Shown one piece after another: positions 1-8,228 of a DNA stretch of 64,000 bases; within the stretch, counting starts at the first letter, position 1; every line of letters starts with the position of its first letter. The stretch is from positions 75,890 to 139,889 of the forward strand of contig NZ_DAMCHJ010000008.1 of the NCBI RefSeq assembly GCF_032104385.1, in the 5' to 3' direction. This stretch comes from Tissierella sp032104385. GTDB taxonomy: Bacteria; Bacillota; Clostridia; Tissierellales; Tissierellaceae. The translations under genes were made by a program, and so were the position numbers. The notes beneath the pieces were generated by a model that was given only the letters and a program-made list of their open reading frames with translations, made no database searches and was not told where the DNA came from.

Positions 1-206
1 TTTTGTTTTTAGAATATTTGGATCCCAATATTGTAATACAAAGAATTATAGGTAGAGCTCCTGAGAAAAATTCATTATTTACTAATTGGAATGAGTCTTG
101 GTGGAAGATTAGAGATGAGATAGTATCAATTATGGAGCGAAGGCACTCTAGACAAGGTACTAAGTTTAATTATCTAAATGGAAAAGGAATAAAAAAATTC
201 GAATAA
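1..206 (+). CDS. C-terminal end of a radical SAM protein, TIGR01212/YhcC-like (partial)
   Basis: Only the last 67 or so codons are in the window; the start lies upstream. The tail holds an IVIQRIIGRAPEKN stretch, a Trp-rich segment and a basic ending with RRHSRQGTKFNY. This is the pattern I associate with the C-terminus of TIGR01212 (YhcC/YtqA-type) radical SAM proteins. In that family the Cys cluster binding the 4Fe-4S centre is N-terminal, so it cannot be seen here. The TTG at position 3 is an internal Leu codon at the window edge, not a real start. The family assignment rests on a short tail and is moderately sure. Confidence 0.6.
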   Translation, partial: LFLEYLDPNIVIQRIIGRAPEKNSLFTNWNESWWKIRDEIVSIMERRHSRQGTKFNYLNGKGIKKFE

Positions 207-287
207 TCTTGTAAGATAAAAGAGGAAATTCAAGATTTATGTCGAATATATAATTATAAAATAAAAGAAAGGTAGAGGTGGTTAGTC

Positions 288-722
288 ATGGTTAAGTTAA
301 TTTTAGGTGAAAAGGGTTCAGGGAAGACAAAATGGTTAATTGACAATGCTAACAAAGATATGAAAGAAGGCAACGGGAATATTGCTTTTATTGATGTGGA
401 TGACAACCATATATTTACTTTAAATTATAATGTGAGATTAATCAATGCCATGGAGTTCAATATATTAAATATTGAATCATTCTATGGCTTTTTGTGTGGT
501 TTAATTGGAATGGATTATGACGTGGAAAAAATCTATGTAGATAGTATATATAAGGTAATTAAGTTGGATATACCAAGTTTAGAGAAACTTGTAGAGAATT
601 TAAATATAATAAGTGAAAAATTTGAAATAGAATTTTTTATAAATATAGACTATACTATGGAACAAATACCAGAAAATCTAAAGGAATATTGTATAGAGTT
701 AGAAGTTGAATATGCAATATAA
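288..722 (+). CDS. small P-loop NTP-binding protein of unknown role
   Basis: A 144-residue protein with a Walker A motif, GEKGSGKT, at residues 7-14, followed by a short alpha/beta fold and no other recognisable domain. A ribosome site (AAAGGTAGAGG) precedes the ATG. It looks like the short clostridial ATP-binding proteins often loosely labelled PilT-like, though it is far too short to be a real PilT. The nucleotide site is seen; substrate and role are unknown. It follows the radical SAM gene by about 80 bases and ends at a strong terminator, so it is probably the last gene of that unit. Confidence 0.7.
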   Translation: MVKLILGEKGSGKTKWLIDNANKDMKEGNGNIAFIDVDDNHIFTLNYNVRLINAMEFNILNIESFYGFLCGLIGMDYDVEKIYVDSIYKVIKLDIPSLEKLVENLNIISEKFEIEFFINIDYTMEQIPENLKEYCIELEVEYAI

Positions 723-729
723 GACAGGA

Positions 730-759
730 GGCAGAAATCTTTATGATTTCTGCCTTTTT
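730..759 (+). terminator. intrinsic terminator
   Basis: A perfect 10-bp stem, GGCAGAAATC (730-739) with GATTTCTGCC (745-754), five-base loop, then TTTTT. It ends the plus-strand unit just before the convergent DUF1540 gene. Confidence 0.9.
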
Positions 760-774
760 AGATAATTATTTTCA

Positions 775-942
775 CTATTTCATATTATTTGGTTTAAATG
801 TACCACAATCTGTTTCTTCAGATGAAGATGCATTTCTCGGCTGTATTTCTATTTTACCAGCTGTACAAAGATCTCCATTTTTATAGTAATGGCAAGTATT
901 TACTACACACTTTACTCCTTGGGTAATATTTTCATCATGCAT
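775..942 (-). CDS. DUF1540 domain protein, small four-cysteine protein
   Basis: A 55-residue protein starting MHDENITQG. Four cysteines sit in the DUF1540 pattern: VKCVVNTCHYY, then DLCTAGKIEI, then TDCGTF near the end. The spacing suggests a small metal-binding or disulfide fold, but no biochemical function is established for the family that I can name. I chose the ATG at 942 because AAAGGAG lies just upstream; a longer in-frame reading from 972 would run through that ribosome site. The gene is monocistronic and convergent with the P-loop gene. Confidence 0.85.
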   Translation of the reverse strand: MHDENITQGVKCVVNTCHYYKNGDLCTAGKIEIQPRNASSSEETDCGTFKPNNMK

Positions 943-1070
943 GATAAAGTCTCCTTTCAAAATAATTTTCAATATTAGTTTTACTAATTTCTAAATTATT
1001 ATACCTATAATAGTTTAAATAAAAGAGAAAATAAGGTAGAATATTTATATTAGATGAGAAAGGTGATAAA

Positions 1071-1805
1071 ATGGTAAAAAAAGAAAGACTTGATAAAATA
1101 CTTGCTAATATGGGATATGGCAGTAGAAAAGATGTAAAAAAATTTATAAAAGATGGTAAGGTGAAAGTAAATAATGCTATTATTTTAAATAATGAGTTTA
1201 AGGTAAATCCATATGAAGACCAGATTTTTTTTAATAATGAAGAAGTATTATATAGAGAATATATATATATTATGTTAAACAAACCTCAAGGAATTGTATC
1301 ATCTACAGATGATCCAAAAACTAGAACCGTAATAGATTTACTTGATGAAGAATATTTAATTTATAAACCATTTCCCGTAGGAAGATTAGATAAGGATACA
1401 GAGGGATTGTTGATGCTGAGTAATGATGGAAAGTTAGCACATGAGCTACTATCTCCTAAAAAAGGAATAAATAAAACATACTATGCAGAAGTAGATGGAT
1501 TTGTAGAAGATAAATATATTGAAGTATTTAAAGCTGGTGTAATTTTGGAGGATGGATATAAAACTTTACCTGCAAGTTTAGAAATAATAAATGCAAATAT
1601 AATATCTAAAGTACATTTAACTATTCAAGAGGGGAAATTTCATCAAGTTAAGAGGATGTTTGAAAGTATTGGAATGAAAGTTTTATTTCTAAAAAGAATC
1701 TCTATGGGACCTTTAGCTTTAGATGAATCATTAAATCCTGGAGAATGCAGAGAATTAACGGAAGACGAAATAGAATTATTAAAAATTCATGTAAATATGA
1801 TATAA
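1071..1805 (+). CDS. rRNA pseudouridine synthase, RsuA/RluB family
   Basis: A 244-residue enzyme that isomerises a uridine in ribosomal RNA. Residues 1-60 form an S4 RNA-binding domain (ERLDKILANMGYGSRKD). The catalytic domain carries FPVGRLDKDTEGLLML near residue 100, where the Asp of GRLDKDTEG is the family nucleophile, and later the conserved EGKFHQVKRMFESIG. The length is normal for the family. A ribosome site (GAAAGGTGATAAA) precedes the ATG. The exact target cannot be read from sequence; the RsuA type usually modifies 16S U516, while RluB/RluE act on 23S rRNA. Confidence 0.92.
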   Translation: MVKKERLDKILANMGYGSRKDVKKFIKDGKVKVNNAIILNNEFKVNPYEDQIFFNNEEVLYREYIYIMLNKPQGIVSSTDDPKTRTVIDLLDEEYLIYKPFPVGRLDKDTEGLLMLSNDGKLAHELLSPKKGINKTYYAEVDGFVEDKYIEVFKAGVILEDGYKTLPASLEIINANIISKVHLTIQEGKFHQVKRMFESIGMKVLFLKRISMGPLALDESLNPGECRELTEDEIELLKIHVNMI

Positions 1806-1840
1806 TATAATTAAAATTAAAATTAGATAGGGTGTGTAGT

Positions 1841-2392
1841 TTGAATTTTTATAATAAAAGGGGAAGTTTTGAAAGATTTTTTGATAATAGGTCTTCCATA
1901 ATAATTCAATTTGAAAATGGAGATATAACCAAAAAACAGTTCTTAGAATATAATTATGATTTAGTAATGAAGATGAATTTAAAACCATTTTTGAGGATAG
2001 ATAGTTATGAGATGGGAATGTATAATTATCAATATTACAATGTATTAGCAAAATATTTTAATATGTTAGCAAAAGAAGTAAAAAATACTAGAAAACATCA
2101 AAAGTATTATAATTATTATCTAAATAAGGGTAATAATTATTATCATGAAAAGGATAAAGCAGCTCTAAATTTACTTAAATATTTGGAATTTAAAGGAGTA
2201 GAAGCATATTATATTAATGTCAATTCTAAGCTTTTAAATGGTAAACTTTATGAGATTGTACTTCTTGATTATAAGGAGGCAATATTTCATTCCAAGGCTA
2301 TTTGGCTATTGGATATACTCAAGAAAGAAGGAGTATTCGTAGAAGAAAAAAAGATATCTTTAATAGATGAATATATTAATGAAACTTATTAA
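1841..2392 (+). CDS. conserved hypothetical cytosolic protein
   Basis: About 183 residues, rich in Tyr, Asn and Lys, with no signal peptide or membrane segment. I do not recognise a catalytic motif. The composition (KGNNYYHEKDKAALNLLKYL, then a beta-rich VNSKLLNGKLYEIVLLDYKEA) resembles short clostridial proteins of unknown function, possibly the DUF6648 group, but I cannot confirm that. A TTG at 1841 has the better ribosome spacing from AGGGTG; an in-frame GTG at 1832 would add three residues. It follows the pseudouridine synthase by about 35 bases and ends at a bidirectional terminator. Confidence 0.7.
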   Translation: MNFYNKRGSFERFFDNRSSIIIQFENGDITKKQFLEYNYDLVMKMNLKPFLRIDSYEMGMYNYQYYNVLAKYFNMLAKEVKNTRKHQKYYNYYLNKGNNYYHEKDKAALNLLKYLEFKGVEAYYINVNSKLLNGKLYEIVLLDYKEAIFHSKAIWLLDILKKEGVFVEEKKISLIDEYINETY

Positions 2393-2393
2393 A

Positions 2394-2429
2394 TAAAAAA
2401 TAGAGTCTTCTAAAAAGACTCTATTTTTT
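2394..2429. terminator. bidirectional intrinsic terminator
   Basis: Stem TAGAGTCTT (2401-2409) with AAGACTCTA (2415-2423), five-base loop, flanked by A6 on the left and T6 on the right, so it can work in both directions. Its right arm contains the stop codon of the minus-strand gene at 2421. Confidence 0.9.
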
Positions 2430-2975
2430 ACCTGCAATTAATGTAACTATTTCTTCTACAGAACTGCCTGCTTTAATTTCATAATCACCAGATTTAAGCT
2501 TAGTATCTAGTTTTAGCTCCTGAGCTTTTTGAACAAATTCAATTTTATCAACAAGACCATTGGATTCTAATATGCTTCCAATTTTAGAAGGCAAGGAGCC
2601 AGATGGAATTGTAATTTTAACAACTTTACCATCGGTAGATTCATTTGTACTATTATTTGGATTTTCTGGTGGAGTTTCAGGTTGTGGTGCTTCACCAGTA
2701 TTATCGTTATTACTTAAATTGTTATTTTTAGATTCATCATTAGGTTTCTCAGTAGTTTGTTCTTGACTATTATCTACGGTAGAAGAAGAGTCATTATCTT
2801 TATTATCTTCAACAATAATATCAGTTTTAGGCGGCATATCTAATGCATCTTTGGCAAATAGAAGGTCAAGTCTCCAACCTATTACTAAGACTACAATACC
2901 TACTATTCCAATCATTATTATGTAGTCTACAGAATCATATAGGAAGTCCTTTATTCCTTCAAAAAAATTCTTCAT
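2421..2975 (-). CDS. membrane-anchored protein with MltG/YceG-like N-terminal (LysM-like) domain only
   Basis: A 184-residue protein. One membrane helix (about residues 18-35, YIIMIGIVGIVVLVIGW) is followed by an Asp/Asn/Ser/Pro-rich linker of about 80 residues and a C-terminal domain of about 70 residues beginning KVVKITIPSGSLPSKIGSIL. That domain resembles the non-catalytic LysM-like part that precedes the catalytic domain in the endolytic transglycosylase MltG. The catalytic part, with its Glu, is missing, so this is probably a wall-binding or accessory protein rather than an enzyme. A GAGAGGTGA ribosome site precedes the ATG. It is a single gene between two plus-strand units. Confidence 0.75.
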   Translation of the reverse strand: MKNFFEGIKDFLYDSVDYIIMIGIVGIVVLVIGWRLDLLFAKDALDMPPKTDIIVEDNKDNDSSSTVDNSQEQTTEKPNDESKNNNLSNNDNTGEAPQPETPPENPNNSTNESTDGKVVKITIPSGSLPSKIGSILESNGLVDKIEFVQKAQELKLDTKLKSGDYEIKAGSSVEEIVTLIAGKK

Positions 2976-3077
2976 AGTTTCACCTCTCTAAATAACTTTT
3001 GTAAAAATTTAGGTTTTAATTAATTAATAGTGTATAATATAATTATAACATAAGATTTTAGAAAAGGTGAGAAAACT

Positions 3078-4046
3078 TTGAGAGAAATAATAATAGATAA
3101 AAATGAAAATGAACAAAGGTTAGATAGATTTTTAAAGAAATATTTAAAAGAAGCGCCTCAAGGCTTCGTATATAAAATGATTAGAAAAAAGAATATAAAG
3201 GTAAATGATACTAAGGCACAGCCAGAAACTACCATTTACGAAGGAGATAGAATTCAGCTTTATCTTTCAGATGAAACTATAGATAAATTTATTGCGAAAA
3301 AAGAAGAAATAAAATCAAAGCTGATACCTAATATTATATATGAAGATAATAATATTATACTCATAAATAAACCAGTAGGTATACTATCTCATGGTGCATC
3401 TAAGGAGTTTGAAGAAAATATAGTAGATAGTATGATTTCATATTTAATTGAGAAGGGGGACTTTGTACCTAGAATTCAGACAACATTTACTCCTTCTATA
3501 TGTAATAGATTAGATAGAAATACTTCTGGTGTAATAATTGGAGCAAAAAACTATCAAGCATTAAAAGAAATAAATGAAGCAATTAAGAAAGGAAGAATAA
3601 GAAGGTTTTATAAAACCATAGTTAAAGGGAATATAAGAAAAGAATTTACTGTAGAAGGATATTTATTAAAGGATGAAGATAAAAACAAAGTAACAATACA
3701 TGAAAAAAATTTAGATGGCTCAAAAAAAATCATAACAGTTGTAAAACCTCTTAAAAGTAAGAATGGATATTCTTTACTTGAGATTGAGTTAATTACAGGA
3801 AGAACACATCAAATAAGAGGACATCTATCCTCCTTAGGATATCCAGTTATTGGAGATAGAAAATATGGAAATAAGGAAACAAACAAAATATTTTATGAAG
3901 AATATTCATTAGATAATCAATGGCTTCATGGTTATAAAATAGAGTTCAATGGTTTATATGATGAACTTAAATATCTAAATGGTAAAAGTTTTATTGGGGA
4001 CTTAATGGGGCAAGCTGCAAAAATAGAAAAAAAATTATTTGATTAA
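3078..4046 (+). CDS. RluA-family pseudouridine synthase (RluC/RluD-like)
   Basis: A 322-residue RNA modification enzyme. An N-terminal S4 domain (residues 10-65, RLDRFLKKYLKEAPQGFVYK) is followed by the catalytic domain with CNRLDRNTSGVIIGAK, whose Asp is the family nucleophile, and later ITGRTHQIRGHLSSLGYPVI near residue 250. The start is TTG, supported by AAAGGTGAG ten bases upstream. The family isomerises uridines in 23S rRNA or tRNA; the site is not readable here. The next gene begins 17 bases downstream, so the two are probably cotranscribed. Confidence 0.92.
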   Translation: MREIIIDKNENEQRLDRFLKKYLKEAPQGFVYKMIRKKNIKVNDTKAQPETTIYEGDRIQLYLSDETIDKFIAKKEEIKSKLIPNIIYEDNNIILINKPVGILSHGASKEFEENIVDSMISYLIEKGDFVPRIQTTFTPSICNRLDRNTSGVIIGAKNYQALKEINEAIKKGRIRRFYKTIVKGNIRKEFTVEGYLLKDEDKNKVTIHEKNLDGSKKIITVVKPLKSKNGYSLLEIELITGRTHQIRGHLSSLGYPVIGDRKYGNKETNKIFYEEYSLDNQWLHGYKIEFNGLYDELKYLNGKSFIGDLMGQAAKIEKKLFD

Positions 4047-4063
4047 TTTTGGAGGTGTTTAAT

Positions 4064-5728
4064 GTGGCTAGTAAGATTAAGCTAAATGTAGAAGGAAAGG
4101 GAGAAATATTAGTCCAAAAGGGTATGATTTTAAAAGATGTAGCTAAATTAGTATTTGAAGAAGATTATAAGAAATATTTAGGTGCTAAAATAAATAACGA
4201 GGTTTTCAATTTAAGTAAAGCTGTAGAAGATAGTACAGATATAAGTTTTTTAGACATCCGTGATGTAGATGGATATAGAATATATACTAAAACCATATCT
4301 GCTGTTTTTATAATTGCATGTGGAGAATTGTTTCCAGAAAGAACTGTGAGAATAGAGCATTTTTTAGGAGAAGGACTTTATGCAACTTTTGAAAAAGGAT
4401 ATTCCATAACTTTTAGAGAAGTTGAGAAAATACAGGAAAAAATGGAGAAAATAGTTGAAAGGGATTTTCCTATAATTCGTGAAAAAATGCCTAAAGATAA
4501 TGCCATAGAACTTTTTAAAAAACATAATTATTATGATAAGATAAGACTTTTTAATACTTTAGATAGAGAAGAGATAGATGTATATAGTATAGGAGGGCAT
4601 ATAGATACATATCATGGTTTCTTAGCTCCATCTACAGGATACGTAGACATTTTCAAACTGAAGTATTATTATCCAGGAGTTCTAATTATGTTTCCTAGTA
4701 TGAATTCTAATTATCAATTACCAGCGTTTAGAGAGTTAAAGAAATTATCTAAGGTATTTAAGGAAGCAAATGATTGGGGAGATATATTAGATTTAGCATA
4801 TGTAGGCTCCTTAAACGAGAAAATTATAGATGGAGGAATAGCAGAGGTAATCAGGATATCTGAAGCATTTCATGAAAAAAAGATTGCAAATATCGCTGAT
4901 AAAATTTGTGAAGATGAAGACATTCATTTAATTTTAATAGCTGGGCCTTCATCCTCTGGAAAAACTACATTTTCAAAACGATTAGCAGTTCAATTAAAAG
5001 TAAATGGGAAAAGACCAATATCAATTTCAGTAGATGATTACTTTGTTGATAGGGAGAAAACTCCAATAAATGAAGATGGAACCTATGATTTTGAAGCCAT
5101 TGATGCAATAGACTTGGAGAGATTAAATAAAGATTTAGTAAGTTTATTAGAGGGAAAAGAAGTTGAATTACCTAAGTTCAATTTTATTACAGGTAAGAGT
5201 GAAAGATCTGGAAAAATAGTAAAAGTAGATAAAGATCATCCAATAATAGTTGAAGGAATTCATAGTCTAAATCCTAAGATGACCAGCTATATTCCTGAAA
5301 AGAATAAATATAAAATATATATATCAGCTTTAACACAACTTAATATAGATGCTCATAATCGAATTCCAACTACAGATACAAGACTTATTAGAAGGATTGT
5401 AAGGGATATTAAATATAGAGGTAATGATGCTACACGTACTCTAGAAATGTGGGCTGGAGTAAGAAAGGGAGAAGAAAAAAATATATTTCCTTTCCAAGAA
5501 GAGGCGGATATAATGTTTGATTCTGCTTTAGTATATGAATTAGCAGTTCTAAAAAAACATATAAAACCATTGTTAGAAGAAATAGATAGCAGTAGTATTT
5601 ATTATGGAGAAGCAAAGAAATTACTTAAATTCTTAGAATATTTTAAGGATATTGATGATGAAGGTATAATACCACCGAATTCAATTTTGAGAGAATTTAT
5701 AGGAAAAACTTATTTTGATATTCACTAA
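4064..5728 (+). CDS. nucleoside kinase with TGS and tRNA-synthetase-editing-like domains (uridine kinase-like)
   Basis: About 554 residues. The N-terminal 65 residues form a TGS-like domain, the next part resembles the editing region of threonyl-tRNA synthetase, and the C-terminal half is a phosphoribulokinase/uridine kinase domain with the P-loop GPSSSGKTTFSKRL near residue 290, then SVDDYFVDREKTP and a VEGIHSLNP motif. The family phosphorylates nucleosides; the job of the tRNA-synthetase-like half is unsettled. I start at GTG 4064 because GGAGGTG lies six bases before it; an upstream TTG in frame would overlap that ribosome site. It is probably cotranscribed with the pseudouridine synthase and the glutaminase. 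Confidence 0.88.
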   Translation: MASKIKLNVEGKGEILVQKGMILKDVAKLVFEEDYKKYLGAKINNEVFNLSKAVEDSTDISFLDIRDVDGYRIYTKTISAVFIIACGELFPERTVRIEHFLGEGLYATFEKGYSITFREVEKIQEKMEKIVERDFPIIREKMPKDNAIELFKKHNYYDKIRLFNTLDREEIDVYSIGGHIDTYHGFLAPSTGYVDIFKLKYYYPGVLIMFPSMNSNYQLPAFRELKKLSKVFKEANDWGDILDLAYVGSLNEKIIDGGIAEVIRISEAFHEKKIANIADKICEDEDIHLILIAGPSSSGKTTFSKRLAVQLKVNGKRPISISVDDYFVDREKTPINEDGTYDFEAIDAIDLERLNKDLVSLLEGKEVELPKFNFITGKSERSGKIVKVDKDHPIIVEGIHSLNPKMTSYIPEKNKYKIYISALTQLNIDAHNRIPTTDTRLIRRIVRDIKYRGNDATRTLEMWAGVRKGEEKNIFPFQEEADIMFDSALVYELAVLKKHIKPLLEEIDSSSIYYGEAKKLLKFLEYFKDIDDEGIIPPNSILREFIGKTYFDIH

Positions 5729-5742
5729 GTAAGGGGGAAAAA

Positions 5743-6657
5743 ATGGAGGAGCTATTATCTAAAATTATTGAAGAAAATAGATATTTAATATCTAAGGGGA
5801 AGGTTGCAGACTATATACCAGCACTGTCAAAGGTAGATCCTAATAATATAGGGATTTGTCTAATGGATACAGATGGAAACATTTATAAGGCGGGAAATTA
5901 TGACGTAAAGTTTACTATCCAAAGTATATCTAAAATTATGAGTCTAATGTTATCTTTAATAGATAATGGTGAAGAGAGTGTGTTTAAAAAAATAGATTAT
6001 GAACCAACAGAGGAACCATTTAATACATTATTTAAATTGGATTTCCCTCATACGGTGAAACCTTCTAATCCCATGATAAATTCAGGTGCTATAGTTACTA
6101 CCTCTTTAATTAAAGGTAAAGGTGAAGAAAAATTCAATAGATTATTGGATTTTATTAGAATGGTAACAGAAAATTCAAGTATATCTTATAATGAGGAAGT
6201 ATATTTATCAGAAAAAGAAACAGGGCATAAAAATAGGGCAATGGCTTATTTAATGAGGGCTAGGGGGTTTATAACAGGGGATGTAGAAGAAATACTAGAT
6301 GTATATTTTAAGCAGTGTTCCATAGAGGTAACTACATTAGATATTGCTAAAATGGGACTATTTATAGCTAATAGATGTAAATTGATAAATCAAGACACCC
6401 AAATATCTGGTGATAGGGTGGCATCAATAGTTACGGCTATTATGGCAACCTGTGGAATGTATAATTTTAGTGGAGAATATGCTGCAACAGTAGGTGTACC
6501 ATCAAAGAGCGGAGTAGGTGGAGGTATATTAGGGACAATACCATATAAAATGGGTATAGGGATATTTAGTCCAGCATTAGATCAATATGGTAATTCTATT
6601 GTGGGATATGGAATTATGAAAGATTTATCTAGGGAATTAAATTTGAATATATTTTAA
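5743..6657 (+). CDS. glsA: glutaminase A
   Basis: A 304-residue serine-type glutaminase, converting glutamine to glutamate and ammonia in the cytoplasm. The catalytic Ser61 and Lys64 appear in FTIQSISKIMSL, the S-x-x-K arrangement of this beta-lactamase-like fold. Other family blocks are NPMINSGAIVT, the YLSEKETGHKNRAMAY segment, and SGVGGGILGTIP near the end. Full length for the family. It lies 14 bases after the nucleoside kinase with its own ribosome site (AAGGGGGAAAAA), and a hairpin follows it. Confidence 0.95.
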   Translation: MEELLSKIIEENRYLISKGKVADYIPALSKVDPNNIGICLMDTDGNIYKAGNYDVKFTIQSISKIMSLMLSLIDNGEESVFKKIDYEPTEEPFNTLFKLDFPHTVKPSNPMINSGAIVTTSLIKGKGEEKFNRLLDFIRMVTENSSISYNEEVYLSEKETGHKNRAMAYLMRARGFITGDVEEILDVYFKQCSIEVTTLDIAKMGLFIANRCKLINQDTQISGDRVASIVTAIMATCGMYNFSGEYAATVGVPSKSGVGGGILGTIPYKMGIGIFSPALDQYGNSIVGYGIMKDLSRELNLNIF

Positions 6658-6659
6658 AT

Positions 6660-6679
6660 TGGAGGGAGAAATCCCTCCA
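6660..6679 (+). terminator. hairpin after glsA, weak terminator
   Basis: Perfect 8-bp stem TGGAGGGA / TCCCTCCA with a GAAA loop. The following sequence is T-rich but has no clean T run, so termination may be partial. Confidence 0.6.
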
Positions 6680-6751
6680 TTAACTTTATATTTATTGTAA
6701 ATAAGGTAAAACTATAATAAAATTAATATAACATAAGAAAAAGGTGATTAA

Positions 6752-7987
6752 ATGAAGTTATATCTAAGAATTTTTATATTATTAGTAATTACTATTTTCA
6801 TTGTAGGATGCAATCATAAGAAATTAGATATAGAAAAACCTAATATTGAAGAAAACAATGATTTTAAAGAAGAAAATAAAGAGCCAGCAGATAGCATAGA
6901 AGATAAGATTAGAGCCATGTCATTAGAGGAAAAAATAGGGCAATTGATGATTATTGGTTTTGATGGAACTGATGTTAATGAAGAAATTAGAAATTTTATA
7001 GAAGAATTGAAGGTTGGAGGATTTATACTATTTTCAAGAAATATAGTAGATGAAAACCAGACTTTGAGACTTCTTAATAAAACTAAGGAAGAAAATTCTA
7101 ATAATGATATACCTTTATTCTTATCTATAGATGAGGAAGGTGGAAGAGTTAGTAGATTATCTAAATCATTTGTAAAACTTCCAGAAGCTATGAAAATAGG
7201 AGATATAAATGATAAAGATATTTCTTATAATTTTGGTAAGATATTAGGTAAAAGAGTAGGCTCACTAGGATTCAATATAAACTTTGCACCAGTACTAGAT
7301 ATTAATTCTAATTCTCAAAATCCAGTAATAGGAGATAGAGCATTTGGAACCACTATAGACCAAGTAGTAAACAATGGATTGGAAGTATTGCTGGGAATGA
7401 GAGATATGGGAATAATACCAGCAGTAAAACATTTCCCAGGACATGGAGATACAGATACAGACTCACATATTAAATTACCTAAAGTAAATAAAACCATGGA
7501 TGAGTTAAAATTATTTGAATTAGTTCCATTTATAGAGGCCATTAGTAAAGATGTAGATATAGTAATGGTAGCACACATACTTTATCCTAATATAGATAAA
7601 AATTATCCCGCAACTATGTCTCCAAAACTTATTCAAAGTGTTCTAAGAGAAGATTTAGGATATGATGGCGTTGTTATATCTGATGATATGACCATGGGTG
7701 CAATCGTTGAAAATTATACTCTAGAGGAAGCAGTGTTATCATTTCTTAAGTCAGGTGGTGATATAGCTTTAATTTGTCATGGGAAGGATAATCCAGAAAA
7801 AGTATTTGAGAGAATAAAAGAAGCAGTAAAGATTGGAGATTTAAAAGAGAAAGATATAGATGACAAGGTCTATAGAATCCTAAAACTTAAGGGAAAGTAT
7901 GATTTAGAAGATAAGATAATTAATACAATAGACTTAGAAACATTAAATAAAGATACTAAGGAGTTAATTAATCATATTAATAGATAA
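6752..7987 (+). CDS. nagZ: beta-N-acetylhexosaminidase lipoprotein, GH3 (NagZ-like)
   Basis: A 411-residue secreted lipoprotein. The signal peptide ends in the lipobox IVGC (Cys20), followed by a charged linker. The GH3 domain starts near residue 48 (IRAMSLEEKIGQLMIIGFDG) and has FLSIDEEGGRVSRL, the NagZ signature KHFPGHGDTDTDSH that carries the catalytic His and substrate-binding loop, and the nucleophile region VVISDDMTMGAI. It would release N-acetylglucosamine from wall muropeptides outside the membrane. Single-domain length is typical of NagZ. It begins its own unit after the glsA hairpin, and two envelope genes follow closely. Confidence 0.9.
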   Translation: MKLYLRIFILLVITIFIVGCNHKKLDIEKPNIEENNDFKEENKEPADSIEDKIRAMSLEEKIGQLMIIGFDGTDVNEEIRNFIEELKVGGFILFSRNIVDENQTLRLLNKTKEENSNNDIPLFLSIDEEGGRVSRLSKSFVKLPEAMKIGDINDKDISYNFGKILGKRVGSLGFNINFAPVLDINSNSQNPVIGDRAFGTTIDQVVNNGLEVLLGMRDMGIIPAVKHFPGHGDTDTDSHIKLPKVNKTMDELKLFELVPFIEAISKDVDIVMVAHILYPNIDKNYPATMSPKLIQSVLREDLGYDGVVISDDMTMGAIVENYTLEEAVLSFLKSGGDIALICHGKDNPEKVFERIKEAVKIGDLKEKDIDDKVYRILKLKGKYDLEDKIINTIDLETLNKDTKELINHINR

Positions 7988-8018
7988 TATTTTAGTTAAA
8001 TTGTAGGGGGCTGATACA

Positions 8019-8216
8019 TTGATAATTGGAATATGTTTTATATTTATAGGAGTATTTTTTTATATAGAAAAAAACTATAATATAGATATTGTAGATGGAC
8101 AAAGAATTTTTAGCAAAAAAAGATATATGGTGAAAGATAGTAGATATAAGGCTTTGACCAGGGACTTTCCCTTATTATTAGGAATATTTAGGATTTTGAG
8201 TGCAATTATATATTAA
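8019..8216 (+). CDS. small membrane protein, unknown
   Basis: 65 residues. One hydrophobic segment at the N-terminus (IIGICFIFIGVFFYI) and a second, weaker one at the C-terminus (LLLGIFRILSAIIY), with a basic middle. Start TTG, with GGGGGCTGA upstream. It sits 31 bases after the GH3 gene and 12 bases before the large membrane protein, so it is probably part of that unit. I do not recognise a family. Confidence 0.6.
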   Translation: MIIGICFIFIGVFFYIEKNYNIDIVDGQRIFSKKRYMVKDSRYKALTRDFPLLLGIFRILSAIIY

Positions 8217-8228
8217 GGTGGATTTATT

